From Cupriavidus sp. D384 (lineage in GTDB: Bacteria; Pseudomonadota; Gammaproteobacteria; Burkholderiales; Burkholderiaceae), in NCBI RefSeq assembly GCF_001652915.1, contig NZ_BBQI01000130.1:108313-172312 (forward strand): DNA of 64,000 bases. Direction: 5' to 3'. Position 1 is the first letter of the stretch. The number at the start of each line of letters is the position of its first letter. This document shows, in pieces, positions 28,937-37,104 of this stretch. A model generated the notes under the pieces. That model had not been told where the DNA came from. It did no database searches and worked only from the letters and a program-made list of their open reading frames with translations. Position numbers and translations under genes: made by a program.

Positions 28937-29461
28937 CTAGCGCGCGTCGTGCGAATGCACCTGCAGCGCCTCCAGAAAGCGCGACACCATGTTGTAGGCG
29001 GCGACGGTGGCCGTCAGCTCCACCACCTGCCGATGCGGGAAGCGCTGGCGGATGGCCTCGGACACCGAGGCTTCCACCTGGATGTTGCGCGTCATGGCAT
29101 CGGTATAGGCCAGCACCGCACGTTCCGTGTCATCGAACAGGCTGCTGTCCTGCCAGGCCGGCAGGTCGTCCAGTTGCGCCTGCGTCATGCCTTCCTTCAG
29201 CGCAATGGGCGCGTGCTGGTCGGCCTCGTACGGCGCGCCATTGAGAATGGCGACACGCATGATGACCAGTTCACGCAAGGCGCCAGGCAAGCTGGATTTC
29301 TGACGGATCGCCGTCAGGTACGCCAGCCAGCCCTCGGCCACGGGCGGGGCGTGCAGCAGCATCTGGTACAGATGCAGCACGCCGCCGCGCTCGGCCGTGA
29401 TGCGGTCCACCAGCGGACGCACCGCTGGATCGGACAGATCGGCATAGGGAATGTTTGCCAT
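28937..29461 (-). CDS. carboxymuconolactone decarboxylase (AhpD-like) family protein
   Basis: A 174-residue all-helical protein. The block LPGALRELVIMRVAILNGAP followed by YEADQHAPIALKEG is the CMD/AhpD core. The classic CxxC of AhpD is absent (the equivalent position reads GAPYEADQH), so a peroxidase-reductant role is unlikely; it belongs to the cysteine-less group. It is the last gene of a minus-strand run with a Bug binding protein and an SDR. Its ribosome site (AGGAAGGAG) lies at the end of an octamer repeat in the 63-base gap upstream. A role as lyase or decarboxylase in an uptake-linked degradation pathway is an inference. Confidence 0.8.
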   Translation of the reverse strand: MANIPYADLSDPAVRPLVDRITAERGGVLHLYQMLLHAPPVAEGWLAYLTAIRQKSSLPGALRELVIMRVAILNGAPYEADQHAPIALKEGMTQAQLDDLPAWQDSSLFDDTERAVLAYTDAMTRNIQVEASVSEAIRQRFPHRQVVELTATVAAYNMVSRFLEALQVHSHDAR

Positions 29462-29477
29462 GGTGTCGTGTTCTCCT

Positions 29478-29504
29478 TCCTGTATTCCTGTGTTCCTGTG
29501 TTCC
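29478..29504. repeat. octamer repeats before the CMD gene
   Basis: TTCCTGT(A/G) occurs three times in tandem, with a partial fourth. On the minus strand it reads as a purine-rich AGGAA series, the last unit joining the ribosome site AGGAAGGAG of the CMD-family gene. Confidence 0.6.
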
Positions 29505-29524
29505 GTGGTGCCTGCCTTGCCGGC

Positions 29525-30511
29525 CTATTCCGCGACGATGATCCTGCGCTTGACCAGATCGGCCATCACGTCCGAATCCTTCTTCACGCGCGCCGAGAAT
29601 GCTTCGGGGCTGTTGTTGACGATATCGAACGCGTTCTCCGCGAAGCGCTTCGACACCTCCGTATCATGCATGACTTCGCGAGTGGCCGTCAGGATCTTCT
29701 CGCGCACGTCCGGCGGCAGCCCCTTGGGCGCCACCAGGCCGATCCACGTCGGATACTCGAAGCCCGGGATCGATTCGCTCATGGTCGGCACATCGGGCAG
29801 CATCGCCGAGCGCCTGGGCGAGCTGACCGCCAGGGCGCGGATCTTGCCGGCCTGGATATGCGGCAGCATCACCGACAGGCCCGCGAACGCGTACTGGATA
29901 TGCCCGCCAAGCAGATCGGTCAGCAACGGCGCAGCCCCCTTGTACGGGATATGCGTGGTCGACAGCTGCTTCGCGATGTTCAGCTGGGCGCTGTTCACGT
30001 GGCCCGCCGATGCGGTGCCCGCCGATCCGTACGACGTCTCCGGATGCGTCTTCAGGTAGGCCACCAGCTGGTCGACGTTCTTCACCTGCATGTCGCTGCG
30101 CACCACCAGCACCTGCGGCGTGGTCACCAGCAGGCTCAGGTAGTCGAACGAGGTGAACGTATCGAAGCGCAGGTTCTTTACCGTGTAGTGGTTCACCGCC
30201 TGGGAATCGAGGGCCAGCATCAGCGTATAGCCGTCGGGGCGGGCCCGTGCCAGATCCCCCGCCCCCAGCGATCCGCTGGCACCGGGCTTGTTCTCGATCA
30301 CCACGGTCTGCCCGAGTTGCTTGCCAAGCGCGTTGGAGATCGTGCGCGCGGTCTGGTCGACGGCGCCCCCCGGCGCGAACGGCACGATCAGGCGGATGGG
30401 CTGGTTCGGATACGGTTGCTGCGCCCTGGCGGGCGCCGTGCCCAGCATCGCCGCCATGGCGGTCGCCACCAGCGCGGCGGCACCAAACAGACGTCGGGAA
30501 ATGCGTGCCAT
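29525..30511 (-). CDS. Bug-family periplasmic solute-binding protein
   Basis: A 328-residue protein of the tripartite tricarboxylate transporter receptor (Bug) family. It has a signal peptide (about 1-30, AMLGTAPARA), PNQPIRLIVPFAPGGAVDQT at the mature start, and ENKPGASGSLGAGDLARARP and YGSAGTASAGHVNSAQLNI further on, all typical. Bug proteins bind carboxylates in the periplasm; many are not linked to a transporter and may act as sensors. No TctA/TctB genes are nearby. It lies between an SDR gene and a CMD gene in an apparent operon. Confidence 0.92.
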   Translation of the reverse strand: MARISRRLFGAAALVATAMAAMLGTAPARAQQPYPNQPIRLIVPFAPGGAVDQTARTISNALGKQLGQTVVIENKPGASGSLGAGDLARARPDGYTLMLALDSQAVNHYTVKNLRFDTFTSFDYLSLLVTTPQVLVVRSDMQVKNVDQLVAYLKTHPETSYGSAGTASAGHVNSAQLNIAKQLSTTHIPYKGAAPLLTDLLGGHIQYAFAGLSVMLPHIQAGKIRALAVSSPRRSAMLPDVPTMSESIPGFEYPTWIGLVAPKGLPPDVREKILTATREVMHDTEVSKRFAENAFDIVNNSPEAFSARVKKDSDVMADLVKRRIIVAE

Positions 30512-30598
30512 CGTTGTCTCCTGTTTTGATTGGGTGATGACTCGATGCCGGCGGACTCTGCGGCCCGTCCAGGCAAATACGCCACGGGGTGAAGCCTG

Positions 30599-31393
30599 TC
30601 AGCGCGTTGCGGCCACCAGCCCGCCGTCGACCACGATCTCCGTGCCGGTCACGTAGCGGCTTTCGTCCGCCGCCAGGAACAGTGCCGCGTGCGCGGTATC
30701 CCAGCCGTCGCCCATGCGCTTCATCGGCACCTGGTTGTTGCGATGCGCGATAAAGCCTGCGGTATCTCCCTTCGCATACTTGGCGGCCAGCCCCTCGATC
30801 AGCGGCGTATGCATCAGCCCCGGCACCACGCAGTTGAGGCGGATATTGTCGGGGGCGTGAATCACGGCCGTAGTGCGCGTGAAATGCATGAGTCCCGCCT
30901 TGGCGGCGGCATAGGCAACCTGCGGCTTGCCCACGTAGCGCAGGCCGGCCACCGATGCCACGTTGATCACGGAGCCCCCGCCCTGGCGCTGCATGATCGG
31001 CAGGACATGCTTGCAGCCCAGGAACGCGCCCTTGAGGTTGACCTGCATCTGCGCGTCCCAGACCGCTTCGTCCATGTCGACGGGCCCGCCGGGCTGCGAC
31101 AGGCCGACGTTGTTGACCAGGATGTCGATCCGGCCAAACCGGGCCATGCAGGCCTGCACGGCCTGTTCCACCTGGTCTGCCCGGGTGCTGTCGCAGGCCA
31201 TGACTTCGGCTTCGAAACCTTCGGCCACGATCAGGTCGCGCGTCTCGCTGGCGTGCTCGACGTGCAGGTCGGTACCGAACACGCTGGCACCCTGGCGCGC
31301 CATCAGTACCGCCGTGGCGCGGCCATTGCCCCAGCCCTTGGCCACCGCGCCGCAGCCCATCACCAGGGCCACCTTGCCATTCAGATCCAGCAT
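30599..31393 (-). CDS. SDR family NAD(P)-dependent oxidoreductase
   Basis: About 264 residues from the ATG at 31393 (MLDLNGKVALVMG); upstream open frame overlaps the control region and has no family match. The cofactor loop is an unusual variant, GCGAVAKGWGNGRA, longer than the standard TGxxxGxG. The catalytic tyrosine and lysine are in YAAAKAGLMHF, the serine in NVASVAGLRY, and the NAG-type segment is NNVGLSQPGG. The C-terminus ends VTGTEIVVDGGLVAA, typical of classical SDRs. It is the first gene of the SDR-Bug-CMD unit, divergent from a LysR gene that probably controls it. The substrate is unknown. Confidence 0.88.
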   Translation of the reverse strand: MLDLNGKVALVMGCGAVAKGWGNGRATAVLMARQGASVFGTDLHVEHASETRDLIVAEGFEAEVMACDSTRADQVEQAVQACMARFGRIDILVNNVGLSQPGGPVDMDEAVWDAQMQVNLKGAFLGCKHVLPIMQRQGGGSVINVASVAGLRYVGKPQVAYAAAKAGLMHFTRTTAVIHAPDNIRLNCVVPGLMHTPLIEGLAAKYAKGDTAGFIAHRNNQVPMKRMGDGWDTAHAALFLAADESRYVTGTEIVVDGGLVAATR

Positions 31394-31451
31394 GCCGCGT
31401 CTCCGTATCGAACGTTGTCGTGAAATTTGCCGGCCCATTCTAGGCACGCTA

Positions 31452-31484
31452 CATTTATTGCGGAAATTCCATTTATCGATAAAT
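31452..31484. promoter_or_regulatory. probable LysR operator between SDR and LysR genes
   Basis: The 106-base divergent gap has a perfect 14-base palindrome ATTTATCGATAAAT (31471-31484). Its left half repeats 18 bases earlier as CATTTATTG (31452-31460). Paired half-sites in a divergent LysR promoter are what LysR regulators use. The region is also far more AT-rich than its surroundings. Confidence 0.6.
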
Positions 31485-31499
31485 TGATAGGTACCGGGA

Positions 31500-32435
31500 A
31501 TGAATGTCACGCCGCGTCAGCTGCGCATCTTTCTTGCGCTGGCCCAGTCGCTGAACTTCAGCCGCACGGCCGAACAGTTCTTTGTCACCCAGCCATCGCT
31601 GAGCAAGACGGTGAAGGATCTGGAGGATGAACTCGGTGTCGCGCTGTTCGAGCGCTCCACCCGCAGCGTGCGGCTGACGCCTGCCGGCGAACAGCTGGTG
31701 CCGATGGCGCGCCGCATCGTCGGCGAATTCGACACCGGCCTGCAGCAGATGCAGAACCGGGCCGAACAGGAGGCGCACCGCCTGGCCGTTGCGGCGCTGC
31801 CGTCACTGGCCAATGTGCTGCTGCCCGGTGTTTGCGCGGCGCTGGAGCGGCGCTACCCCCAGCCGCATATCAGCGTTCACGACTGCGCCGACCAGGCGGC
31901 CGTGCGCCGCGTGGTCAACTACCAGGTCGACTTTGCGCTGGCGTCGGCCTCGCCATCGAACCCCGATCTGCACTACGAGGAGATCCTGCGCGACCGCTTC
32001 GTGTTACTGGCGCCGGTGGCCTGGCGGCAACGGCTGGGAGCGCGCACGCGGATGGAAGACCTGAACGACCTGCCGCTGATCAGCATGACAGACGCCAGCA
32101 CCGCCATGAAATACATGAGCGCGGCCTTCCTGCAGCGTGGCGTGGTGTTCCGCCCCAAGCTGCAGCTCGACCAGATCGGCACCATCGCGGGCTTCGTCAA
32201 GCAGGGGCTGGGCATCGCGGTGTTGCCCTACCTGGGCATCATGCCGTTGCTGTCGCTCAAGGGCATGTCGGTGGCGGAGATCGTGGATGGCCCGGTACGG
32301 TCGGTGGGTATCGTCAGCCGCAAGGCGTCCACGGCATCCGGCATCGCCACGCAGGCCATGACCGAAGTGCGCGCAATCGCCGATCGCCTGATCGAGCAGG
32401 CGCCGGAATGGATCTGGCCGCCGGGCGGCGCGTAG
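31500..32435 (+). CDS. LysR-family transcriptional regulator
   Basis: A 311-residue LysR regulator. The N-terminal winged HTH spans about residues 1-65, with RQLRIFLALAQSLNFSRTAE and QPSLSKTVKDLEDELGVALF. The effector-binding domain follows (about 90-300), with a TDASTAMKYM segment and IGTIAGFVKQGLGIAVLPYL. It is divergent from the SDR-Bug-CMD operon, with the palindromic operator in between, so autoregulation and control of that operon is the likely arrangement. The ligand is unknown. It converges with the PstS-like gene. Confidence 0.93.
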   Translation: MNVTPRQLRIFLALAQSLNFSRTAEQFFVTQPSLSKTVKDLEDELGVALFERSTRSVRLTPAGEQLVPMARRIVGEFDTGLQQMQNRAEQEAHRLAVAALPSLANVLLPGVCAALERRYPQPHISVHDCADQAAVRRVVNYQVDFALASASPSNPDLHYEEILRDRFVLLAPVAWRQRLGARTRMEDLNDLPLISMTDASTAMKYMSAAFLQRGVVFRPKLQLDQIGTIAGFVKQGLGIAVLPYLGIMPLLSLKGMSVAEIVDGPVRSVGIVSRKASTASGIATQAMTEVRAIADRLIEQAPEWIWPPGGA

Positions 32436-32460
32436 CGGCTGGCCTTGCCCCGCAGGCCCG

Positions 32461-33504
32461 TTACCTGAAGGTCGTCATCCAGTACGCGCGGATTTGCCTC
32501 ACCACGGGTTCGGGCAGCGCCACGTAGTTCTCGGCCGACACGTCGGCCTGCCCTTCCATCAGCGCCCACTGGAAGAACGCCAGCGCATCGCGCGTGGCGG
32601 CCGGCGTACCCGAGCCCCGTGGCATCAGCACGAACACGGTGCCGGTAATGGGCCAGACGGCCGGGCCCGGCGGATTCGTCAGCACCTGGTAGAAGTCCTG
32701 CTGGGGATTCCATTCCGCCGCCGCCGCCGCGGCACTGAACGACTCGCGCGACGGCTGCACATAGTGGCCGTCACGGTTCTGCACCGAGGCATATGGCAGC
32801 TTGCGCTGCAACGCATAGGTCAGTTCCACATAGCCCAGCGCCCCCTTCACGTTGCGGATATAGACCGCGACGCCGTCATTGCCGCTGGCGCCCATACCCA
32901 GCGGCCATTTCACCGTGGTGCCGGCACCGACGGCGTCCTGCCATTCGGGGCTGACCTTGGAGAGGAAATCGGTCCAGTTGAACGTGGTGCCAGAACTGTC
33001 GTTGCGATGGACGACCGTGATGCCCATGTCGGGCAATGAAACACCGGGATTGATCGCCACGATGGCCGGGTCATTCCATTTGACGATACGGCCCTGGAAG
33101 ATTGCCGCCAGCAGCGGCCCGGTCAGGCGCATTTGCCCGGGTGCCACGCCGGGCAGGTTCAGCACCGGCACCACGCCACCCACCACGATCGGAAACTGCG
33201 CCAGGCCCGCACGCTGCAGTTCCTCAGGCTTGAGTGGCATGTCGGTGGCGCCGAACGTGACATTGGCCGCCTTGATCTGCCGGATGCCGTTGCCCGATCC
33301 CACGGGCTGGTAGTTGACCTGCTGCCCCGTCTTTGCGTAATACGTGGCCGCCCATTTGGACATCAGCGGATACACGAACGTGGAACCGGCGCCGGTTACA
33401 TCGCCGGCGATCGCCGGCCCGGCCCATGCACCACAGATCAGCATCGTCGCCATGAACGCGCGCACCGCGCACTGGACAGCCCTGGGCACACGCGACGAGT
33501 CCAT
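32461..33504 (-). CDS. PstS-like phosphate-binding protein, orphan
   Basis: A 347-residue periplasmic phosphate-binding protein. The signal peptide ends around GPAIAGD. The phosphate site is visible in GDVTGAGSTFVYPLMSKWA, then PVGSGNGIRQIKA and FGATDMPLKPEEL, and HRNDSSGTTFNWTDFLSK with the conserved SGTT. A GALGYVELTYA segment follows. It would deliver phosphate to PstCAB, but no permease, ATPase or PhoU gene is adjacent. It may support a distant Pst system or act alone. It converges with the LysR gene. Confidence 0.9.
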   Translation of the reverse strand: MDSSRVPRAVQCAVRAFMATMLICGAWAGPAIAGDVTGAGSTFVYPLMSKWAATYYAKTGQQVNYQPVGSGNGIRQIKAANVTFGATDMPLKPEELQRAGLAQFPIVVGGVVPVLNLPGVAPGQMRLTGPLLAAIFQGRIVKWNDPAIVAINPGVSLPDMGITVVHRNDSSGTTFNWTDFLSKVSPEWQDAVGAGTTVKWPLGMGASGNDGVAVYIRNVKGALGYVELTYALQRKLPYASVQNRDGHYVQPSRESFSAAAAAAEWNPQQDFYQVLTNPPGPAVWPITGTVFVLMPRGSGTPAATRDALAFFQWALMEGQADVSAENYVALPEPVVRQIRAYWMTTFR

Positions 33505-33693
33505 GATCGTTCTTCCTTGTTTTCAGCGTACGACAGGCGCGCCGCTCAAGGACTCAGGCTAGCAGATGGTGTGCGAAGCGAAAGGACTTTCCACCCGCCG
33601 CGCGTCGGCGCACGGGCGGCGCGGGCGCGGTGTGCTTCATCCGCGCAAAACTGTCAAAAAAGCTTCATTTATCGCGCTGCGAATCAGAGGAAG

Positions 33694-34266
33694 TCACGGC
33701 TGGCTGGCCCATGCCTGGCGCGTCAGCCGGTAGAGCACATGCCGTTCGAGCCGATGCCCCGGCGGCAGCGCCGGATGGTCGAAGTCGTCCGCTGCGTCGT
33801 GGTGCATGCCCAGCCGCTGCATGACGCGCGCGGATCGGTGATTGACCGCAGCCGTGAACGACACGATCTCGCCAAGCTGGAGGACATCGAATCCGTAGGC
33901 CAGCGCCGACCGGGCGGCCTCGGTGGCATAGCCGTGCCCCCAGTGGTCATGGGCCAGGCGCCAGCCAATCTCCACGCACGGGCCAAAGGGCGCCTGCCAT
34001 GCCGGAATGCTCAGTCCGGTAAAGCCGATCAATGCAGAGTCGCCGGCCGGCGCCTTCAGCGCCACTGCCCACAGGCCAAAGCCGTGTTGCGCATGATGCG
34101 CCACGATGCGGTCGAACAGGGCATCGCTCTGCACATCGGTCAACGTGGACGGAAAGCATGCCATCACGCGCGGATCGGCGTTCATGGCGCGGAACGGCGC
34201 GCGGTCAGCCTCGCACCAGGCCCGCAGCAGCAGCCGCGCCGTGGGCGCAGGCCACTGCACGGTCAT
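33694..34266 (-). CDS. GNAT family N-acetyltransferase (RimJ/RimL-like)
   Basis: About 190 residues from the ATG at 34266, overlapping the diguanylate cyclase stop as ATGA. The protein starts with a beta strand ending in RLLLRAWCEADR, then has the acetyl-CoA site region EIGWRLAHDHWGHGYATEAA and VNHRSARVMQRLGMHHDAAD, typical of the GNAT subfamily that acetylates ribosomal-protein N-termini or small amines. The longer frame upstream is a shadow of the cyclase gene. The coupling to a c-di-GMP synthase is unusual but gives no firm hint of the substrate. Confidence 0.85.
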   Translation of the reverse strand: MTVQWPAPTARLLLRAWCEADRAPFRAMNADPRVMACFPSTLTDVQSDALFDRIVAHHAQHGFGLWAVALKAPAGDSALIGFTGLSIPAWQAPFGPCVEIGWRLAHDHWGHGYATEAARSALAYGFDVLQLGEIVSFTAAVNHRSARVMQRLGMHHDAADDFDHPALPPGHRLERHVLYRLTRQAWASQP

Positions 34267-35321
34267 CGCGAATGCACCTTGAACGCGTCGCCCCGCATGC
34301 CGGCGCGATCCACGGCCGCGATGCGATTGCGGCCGTTGTCCTTGGCGTGATAGAGCTGCGCGTCGATCAGGTTCAGGAAGGCTGTGGCATCGGTGCTGCC
34401 GTTCGGCACCATCGTCCCCACCCCGAAGCTGGCCGTCACGCGCTGGTCGTACGGCGAGCGCAGGTGCGGAATGGCCGCCGCCGCAATCAGCTCGCGGCAG
34501 CGCTCGGCCACCTTCACGGCGGCATCGGCGTCGGTATTGCCGAGCACCATCGCGAATTCCTCGCCGCCAAAGCGGCCCAGGAAGTGGTGCTCGCCCAGCG
34601 CGTCGCGCAGCACCGATGCAATCTGCTTCAGGCAGGCGTCGCCCTGCACGTGGCCGTAGTAGTCGTTGAAGGACTTGAAGAAATCGATGTCCATGATGAT
34701 CAGCGACAACGGCGTGCCCGCCACCGCCGCGGCATCCCATTCGCCCTGCAGCACGGCGTCGAACTTGCGGCGATTGCCCACGCCGGTCAGGCCGTCGGTG
34801 AACGACAGGCGCTCCAGCTCCTGCTGCAGCTGGGCCAGCATCTCCTCGGTACGCTTGCGCTCGCTGATATCGAACATGAAGCCGATCAGCGAATCGACCT
34901 CGCCCTTTTCGTTGCGCACCACGTGAACCACGTCGCGCAGCCACACATAGCCGCCGTCACGCGTCAGCGCACGGTAGTCGGCTTCGTGGTCGGTGCCGGC
35001 CTGCGACTGCGCCACGCAGAAGTTGACCACCTGCTCGCGGTCGTCCGGATGCATGCGGTCGGCCCAGTCGTTCACGGTCTTCCAGGTCGACGGCGGCCAC
35101 CCCAGCAGCGTTTCGATCTGCGGGCCGATATAGGCAAACTCCATCGTCGCCCAGTCGATCTTCCACGGAATCGCCTTGGTCGATTCGAGCAGCGTCCGGT
35201 AGACGGCGTGGTCGTCTTCGCCAGGCGCATGTCCGGGCGGAGCCAGCGATTGTTCATGGCGCAGGAACGCGGCCTGGAGCGGGCTGTTGGCGGGGTCGTG
35301 ACGGTCGTCAGGGGCGGTCAT
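34263..35321 (-). CDS. PAS domain-containing diguanylate cyclase
   Basis: About 352 residues from the ATG at 35321. A PAS_3-type domain (about 45-165) has WATMEFAYIGPQIETLLGW and ends in FMFDISERKRTEEML. A short coiled coil leads to a GGDEF domain (about 180-345) with the active-site motif RFGGEEF and the metal-binding DIDFFKSFNDYYGH. The RxxD inhibitory site five residues before GGEEF is not present, so product feedback is probably lacking. It makes c-di-GMP in the cytosol in response to a PAS-sensed cue. Its stop overlaps the acetyltransferase start. Confidence 0.92.
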   Translation of the reverse strand: MTAPDDRHDPANSPLQAAFLRHEQSLAPPGHAPGEDDHAVYRTLLESTKAIPWKIDWATMEFAYIGPQIETLLGWPPSTWKTVNDWADRMHPDDREQVVNFCVAQSQAGTDHEADYRALTRDGGYVWLRDVVHVVRNEKGEVDSLIGFMFDISERKRTEEMLAQLQQELERLSFTDGLTGVGNRRKFDAVLQGEWDAAAVAGTPLSLIIMDIDFFKSFNDYYGHVQGDACLKQIASVLRDALGEHHFLGRFGGEEFAMVLGNTDADAAVKVAERCRELIAAAAIPHLRSPYDQRVTASFGVGTMVPNGSTDATAFLNLIDAQLYHAKDNGRNRIAAVDRAGMRGDAFKVHSR

Positions 35322-35397
35322 AGGGCCTGATCGGGTGACAGAACGGAACTGGAAGGCGGCTATGATGGCACGAACCCGAACAGGACAGGAGACAACC

Positions 35398-35706
35398 ATG
35401 CTGGAATTGCGCCCCACGTGCGAACACTGCAACACCGCCCTGCCGCCGGCCTCGACGCAGGCTCGCATCTGCAGCTTCGAATGCACGTTCTGCGCGGACT
35501 GCGTGGACAAGGTGCTCGGCAACGTCTGCCCGAACTGCGGCGGCGGCTTCGCGGCGCGGCCCATCCGCCCGTCGCGCGACTGGAAGAACGGCAATACCGT
35601 GGGCCAGTACCCGCCGTCCGCCACGGTCAGGCACCGCCCGGTGGACCCCGCCACGCACGAGGCGTTCGCGGCGGCCATTCGCGGCGTGGCGCCGCAGGAT
35701 CGCTAG
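35398..35706 (+). CDS. DUF1272 zinc-ribbon-like protein
   Basis: A 102-residue protein started at the ATG at 35398, with AGGAGA about 7 bases upstream. Its N-terminal 50 residues are cysteine-rich in the DUF1272 pattern: RPTCEHCNTALPP, CSFECTFCADCV and NVCPNCGGGF, giving enough cysteines for two zinc sites. The C-terminal half is basic and proline-rich. The function of the family is unknown. It is divergent from the diguanylate cyclase gene, with only 76 bases between starts. Confidence 0.85.
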   Translation: MLELRPTCEHCNTALPPASTQARICSFECTFCADCVDKVLGNVCPNCGGGFAARPIRPSRDWKNGNTVGQYPPSATVRHRPVDPATHEAFAAAIRGVAPQDR

Positions 35707-35774
35707 CGCTACGCGACGATGCTGTCGCTGGGCATCGTGCGGCGCGCGGGCGGCGCCCGCGAACTGGCGACGGG

Positions 35775-36725
35775 CTAGGCGCCCGTCCTCGCACTCCGTT
35801 CGGCGGGCACGGCGCGCCGCCGCTTGCCGGCATCCAGCCGCAAGGCATCGGCAAACGCCCGCACTGCGGGCGGCAGGTGGCGCCCGGCCATGGTCTGGAT
35901 CTGCAATGCACGCTGCTGCATGGCCCGGCCGACGATGGGGACCAGCACGCGGCGGTCTGCGCGCAGCGTATTGCGCACCGCCAGCGAGCCGGTCAGGTAC
36001 ACCACATCCACGTGGTTCTGGTAGGCCACGAGCGCGCCCAGCGAATTGCTGGTCAGCAGCACATTGGGCCGCAGGCCTTCCAGGCTGCAGGCCAGGTCGA
36101 ACAGCTGCCGCAACGTATGCACGGGGCTGGGCAGCACCAGCGGGTGCGTCACCAGTTCGCGCAGCGGCACGCGCGCCATGCCCGCGATGGGATGGTTCCG
36201 GCTGACGCAAGCAAACACCGGTGCCACCTCGGAGTACTCCACCGCGATGCCGTCCTGGTCCGCAATCGCGAAGGTCAGGGCGATGTCGACCTCGCCCTCG
36301 CGCACCAGCCGCGTTGCCTCTGCCGCCGTCACCACCTCCAGCGCGAAGGCCACGCCCGGGTAGCGCCGCTGGAATGACGCGATCAGCGTCGGCACGTACT
36401 CCCTGGCAAACCCTTCGGTACACGCCACGCGCACGGTGCTGTGGGTCAGGCTCAACAGGCCCTGCAGGTCGGCCTGCAGCGTCTCCGCATCCAGGAATGC
36501 GCGCCGTCCGTACTGTTGCACCACGCGACCGGCCTCGGTCAGCCGCATGCCGCGCGGCTCGCGGTCGAACAGCACCACGCCAAGTTCCTCCTCAAGCCGG
36601 GCGATCTGCCGGCTGATCGCCGACACCGCAACGTGCAATGTCTTCGAGGCGGCAGAGAGCGAACCGGTCTGCGCCACTTCAAGAAAATAGGCCAGCGGCA
36701 CGGCGTGGATCGACGTCAGTTTCAT
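35775..36725 (-). CDS. LysR-family transcriptional regulator
   Basis: A 316-residue regulator. The HTH region has YFLEVAQTGSLSAASKTLHV and AVSAISRQIARLEEELGVVL, followed by FDREPRGMRLTEAGRVV. The effector domain begins near STVRVACTEGFAREYVP. It is divergent from the amidase at 37105 and probably controls that gene and those after it; two inverted repeats lie in the gap between them. The C-terminus is basic (GKRRRAVPAERSA) and longer than the fold needs. The ligand is unknown. Confidence 0.92.
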   Translation of the reverse strand: MKLTSIHAVPLAYFLEVAQTGSLSAASKTLHVAVSAISRQIARLEEELGVVLFDREPRGMRLTEAGRVVQQYGRRAFLDAETLQADLQGLLSLTHSTVRVACTEGFAREYVPTLIASFQRRYPGVAFALEVVTAAEATRLVREGEVDIALTFAIADQDGIAVEYSEVAPVFACVSRNHPIAGMARVPLRELVTHPLVLPSPVHTLRQLFDLACSLEGLRPNVLLTSNSLGALVAYQNHVDVVYLTGSLAVRNTLRADRRVLVPIVGRAMQQRALQIQTMAGRHLPPAVRAFADALRLDAGKRRRAVPAERSARTGA

Positions 36726-37104
36726 GGCGGCTTTCGGGGGCGATGCTTCGGGGAGAAGCTCTGGTGAAGTCTTCGGGGCGGGTTTTTACCGAGATGCTGC
36801 TTTCCACATCATACGTTCCGGACGGCAACTTCGTTGCCAATTTTAGAAAGGTCCCTTGCAACGCCAGCGCCCGTTTCTGGTGCCGGCATCGTGCGGATTC
36901 CGGCGCGCGGCTGGCAACATGTGCCGTCTTTGCACCGGCCGCGAGCGATTGATGGCGCGGCACGCGCCAATCGTGTGCCGCGATCTGCGCGCTGGCGTGC
37001 CCATCGCTGTCATGTTCCGGACACCCTGCTGCCACGCAGCTGTGCCACGCCACGCGTGGCGGCGGTATCGTTGCCATCGCCGACAAGAAAAGGAGACCCG
37101 TGCA
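36726..37104. promoter_or_regulatory. divergent control region of LysR and amidase genes
   Basis: This 379-base gap has a GGCAAC-TTC-GTTGCC inverted repeat at 36824-36838 in an AT-rich stretch, and a perfect 14-base palindrome CGCCACGCGTGGCG at 37048-37061, 43 bases before the amidase start. The first has LysR-operator form; the second could be a regulator site or an mRNA hairpin. No clear -35/-10 pair was identified. Confidence 0.5.

Noticed and set aside
28937..29461. Assigning the CMD-family protein as the peroxidase partner AhpD.
   Set aside because: The redox CxxC motif is absent at the expected place, so only the broad family is given.
33694..34944. A 416-codon version of the acetyltransferase.
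   Set aside because: The first 226 codons are antiphase to the GGDEF domain, arginine/glycine-rich and without similarity; the ATGA start at 34266 is right.
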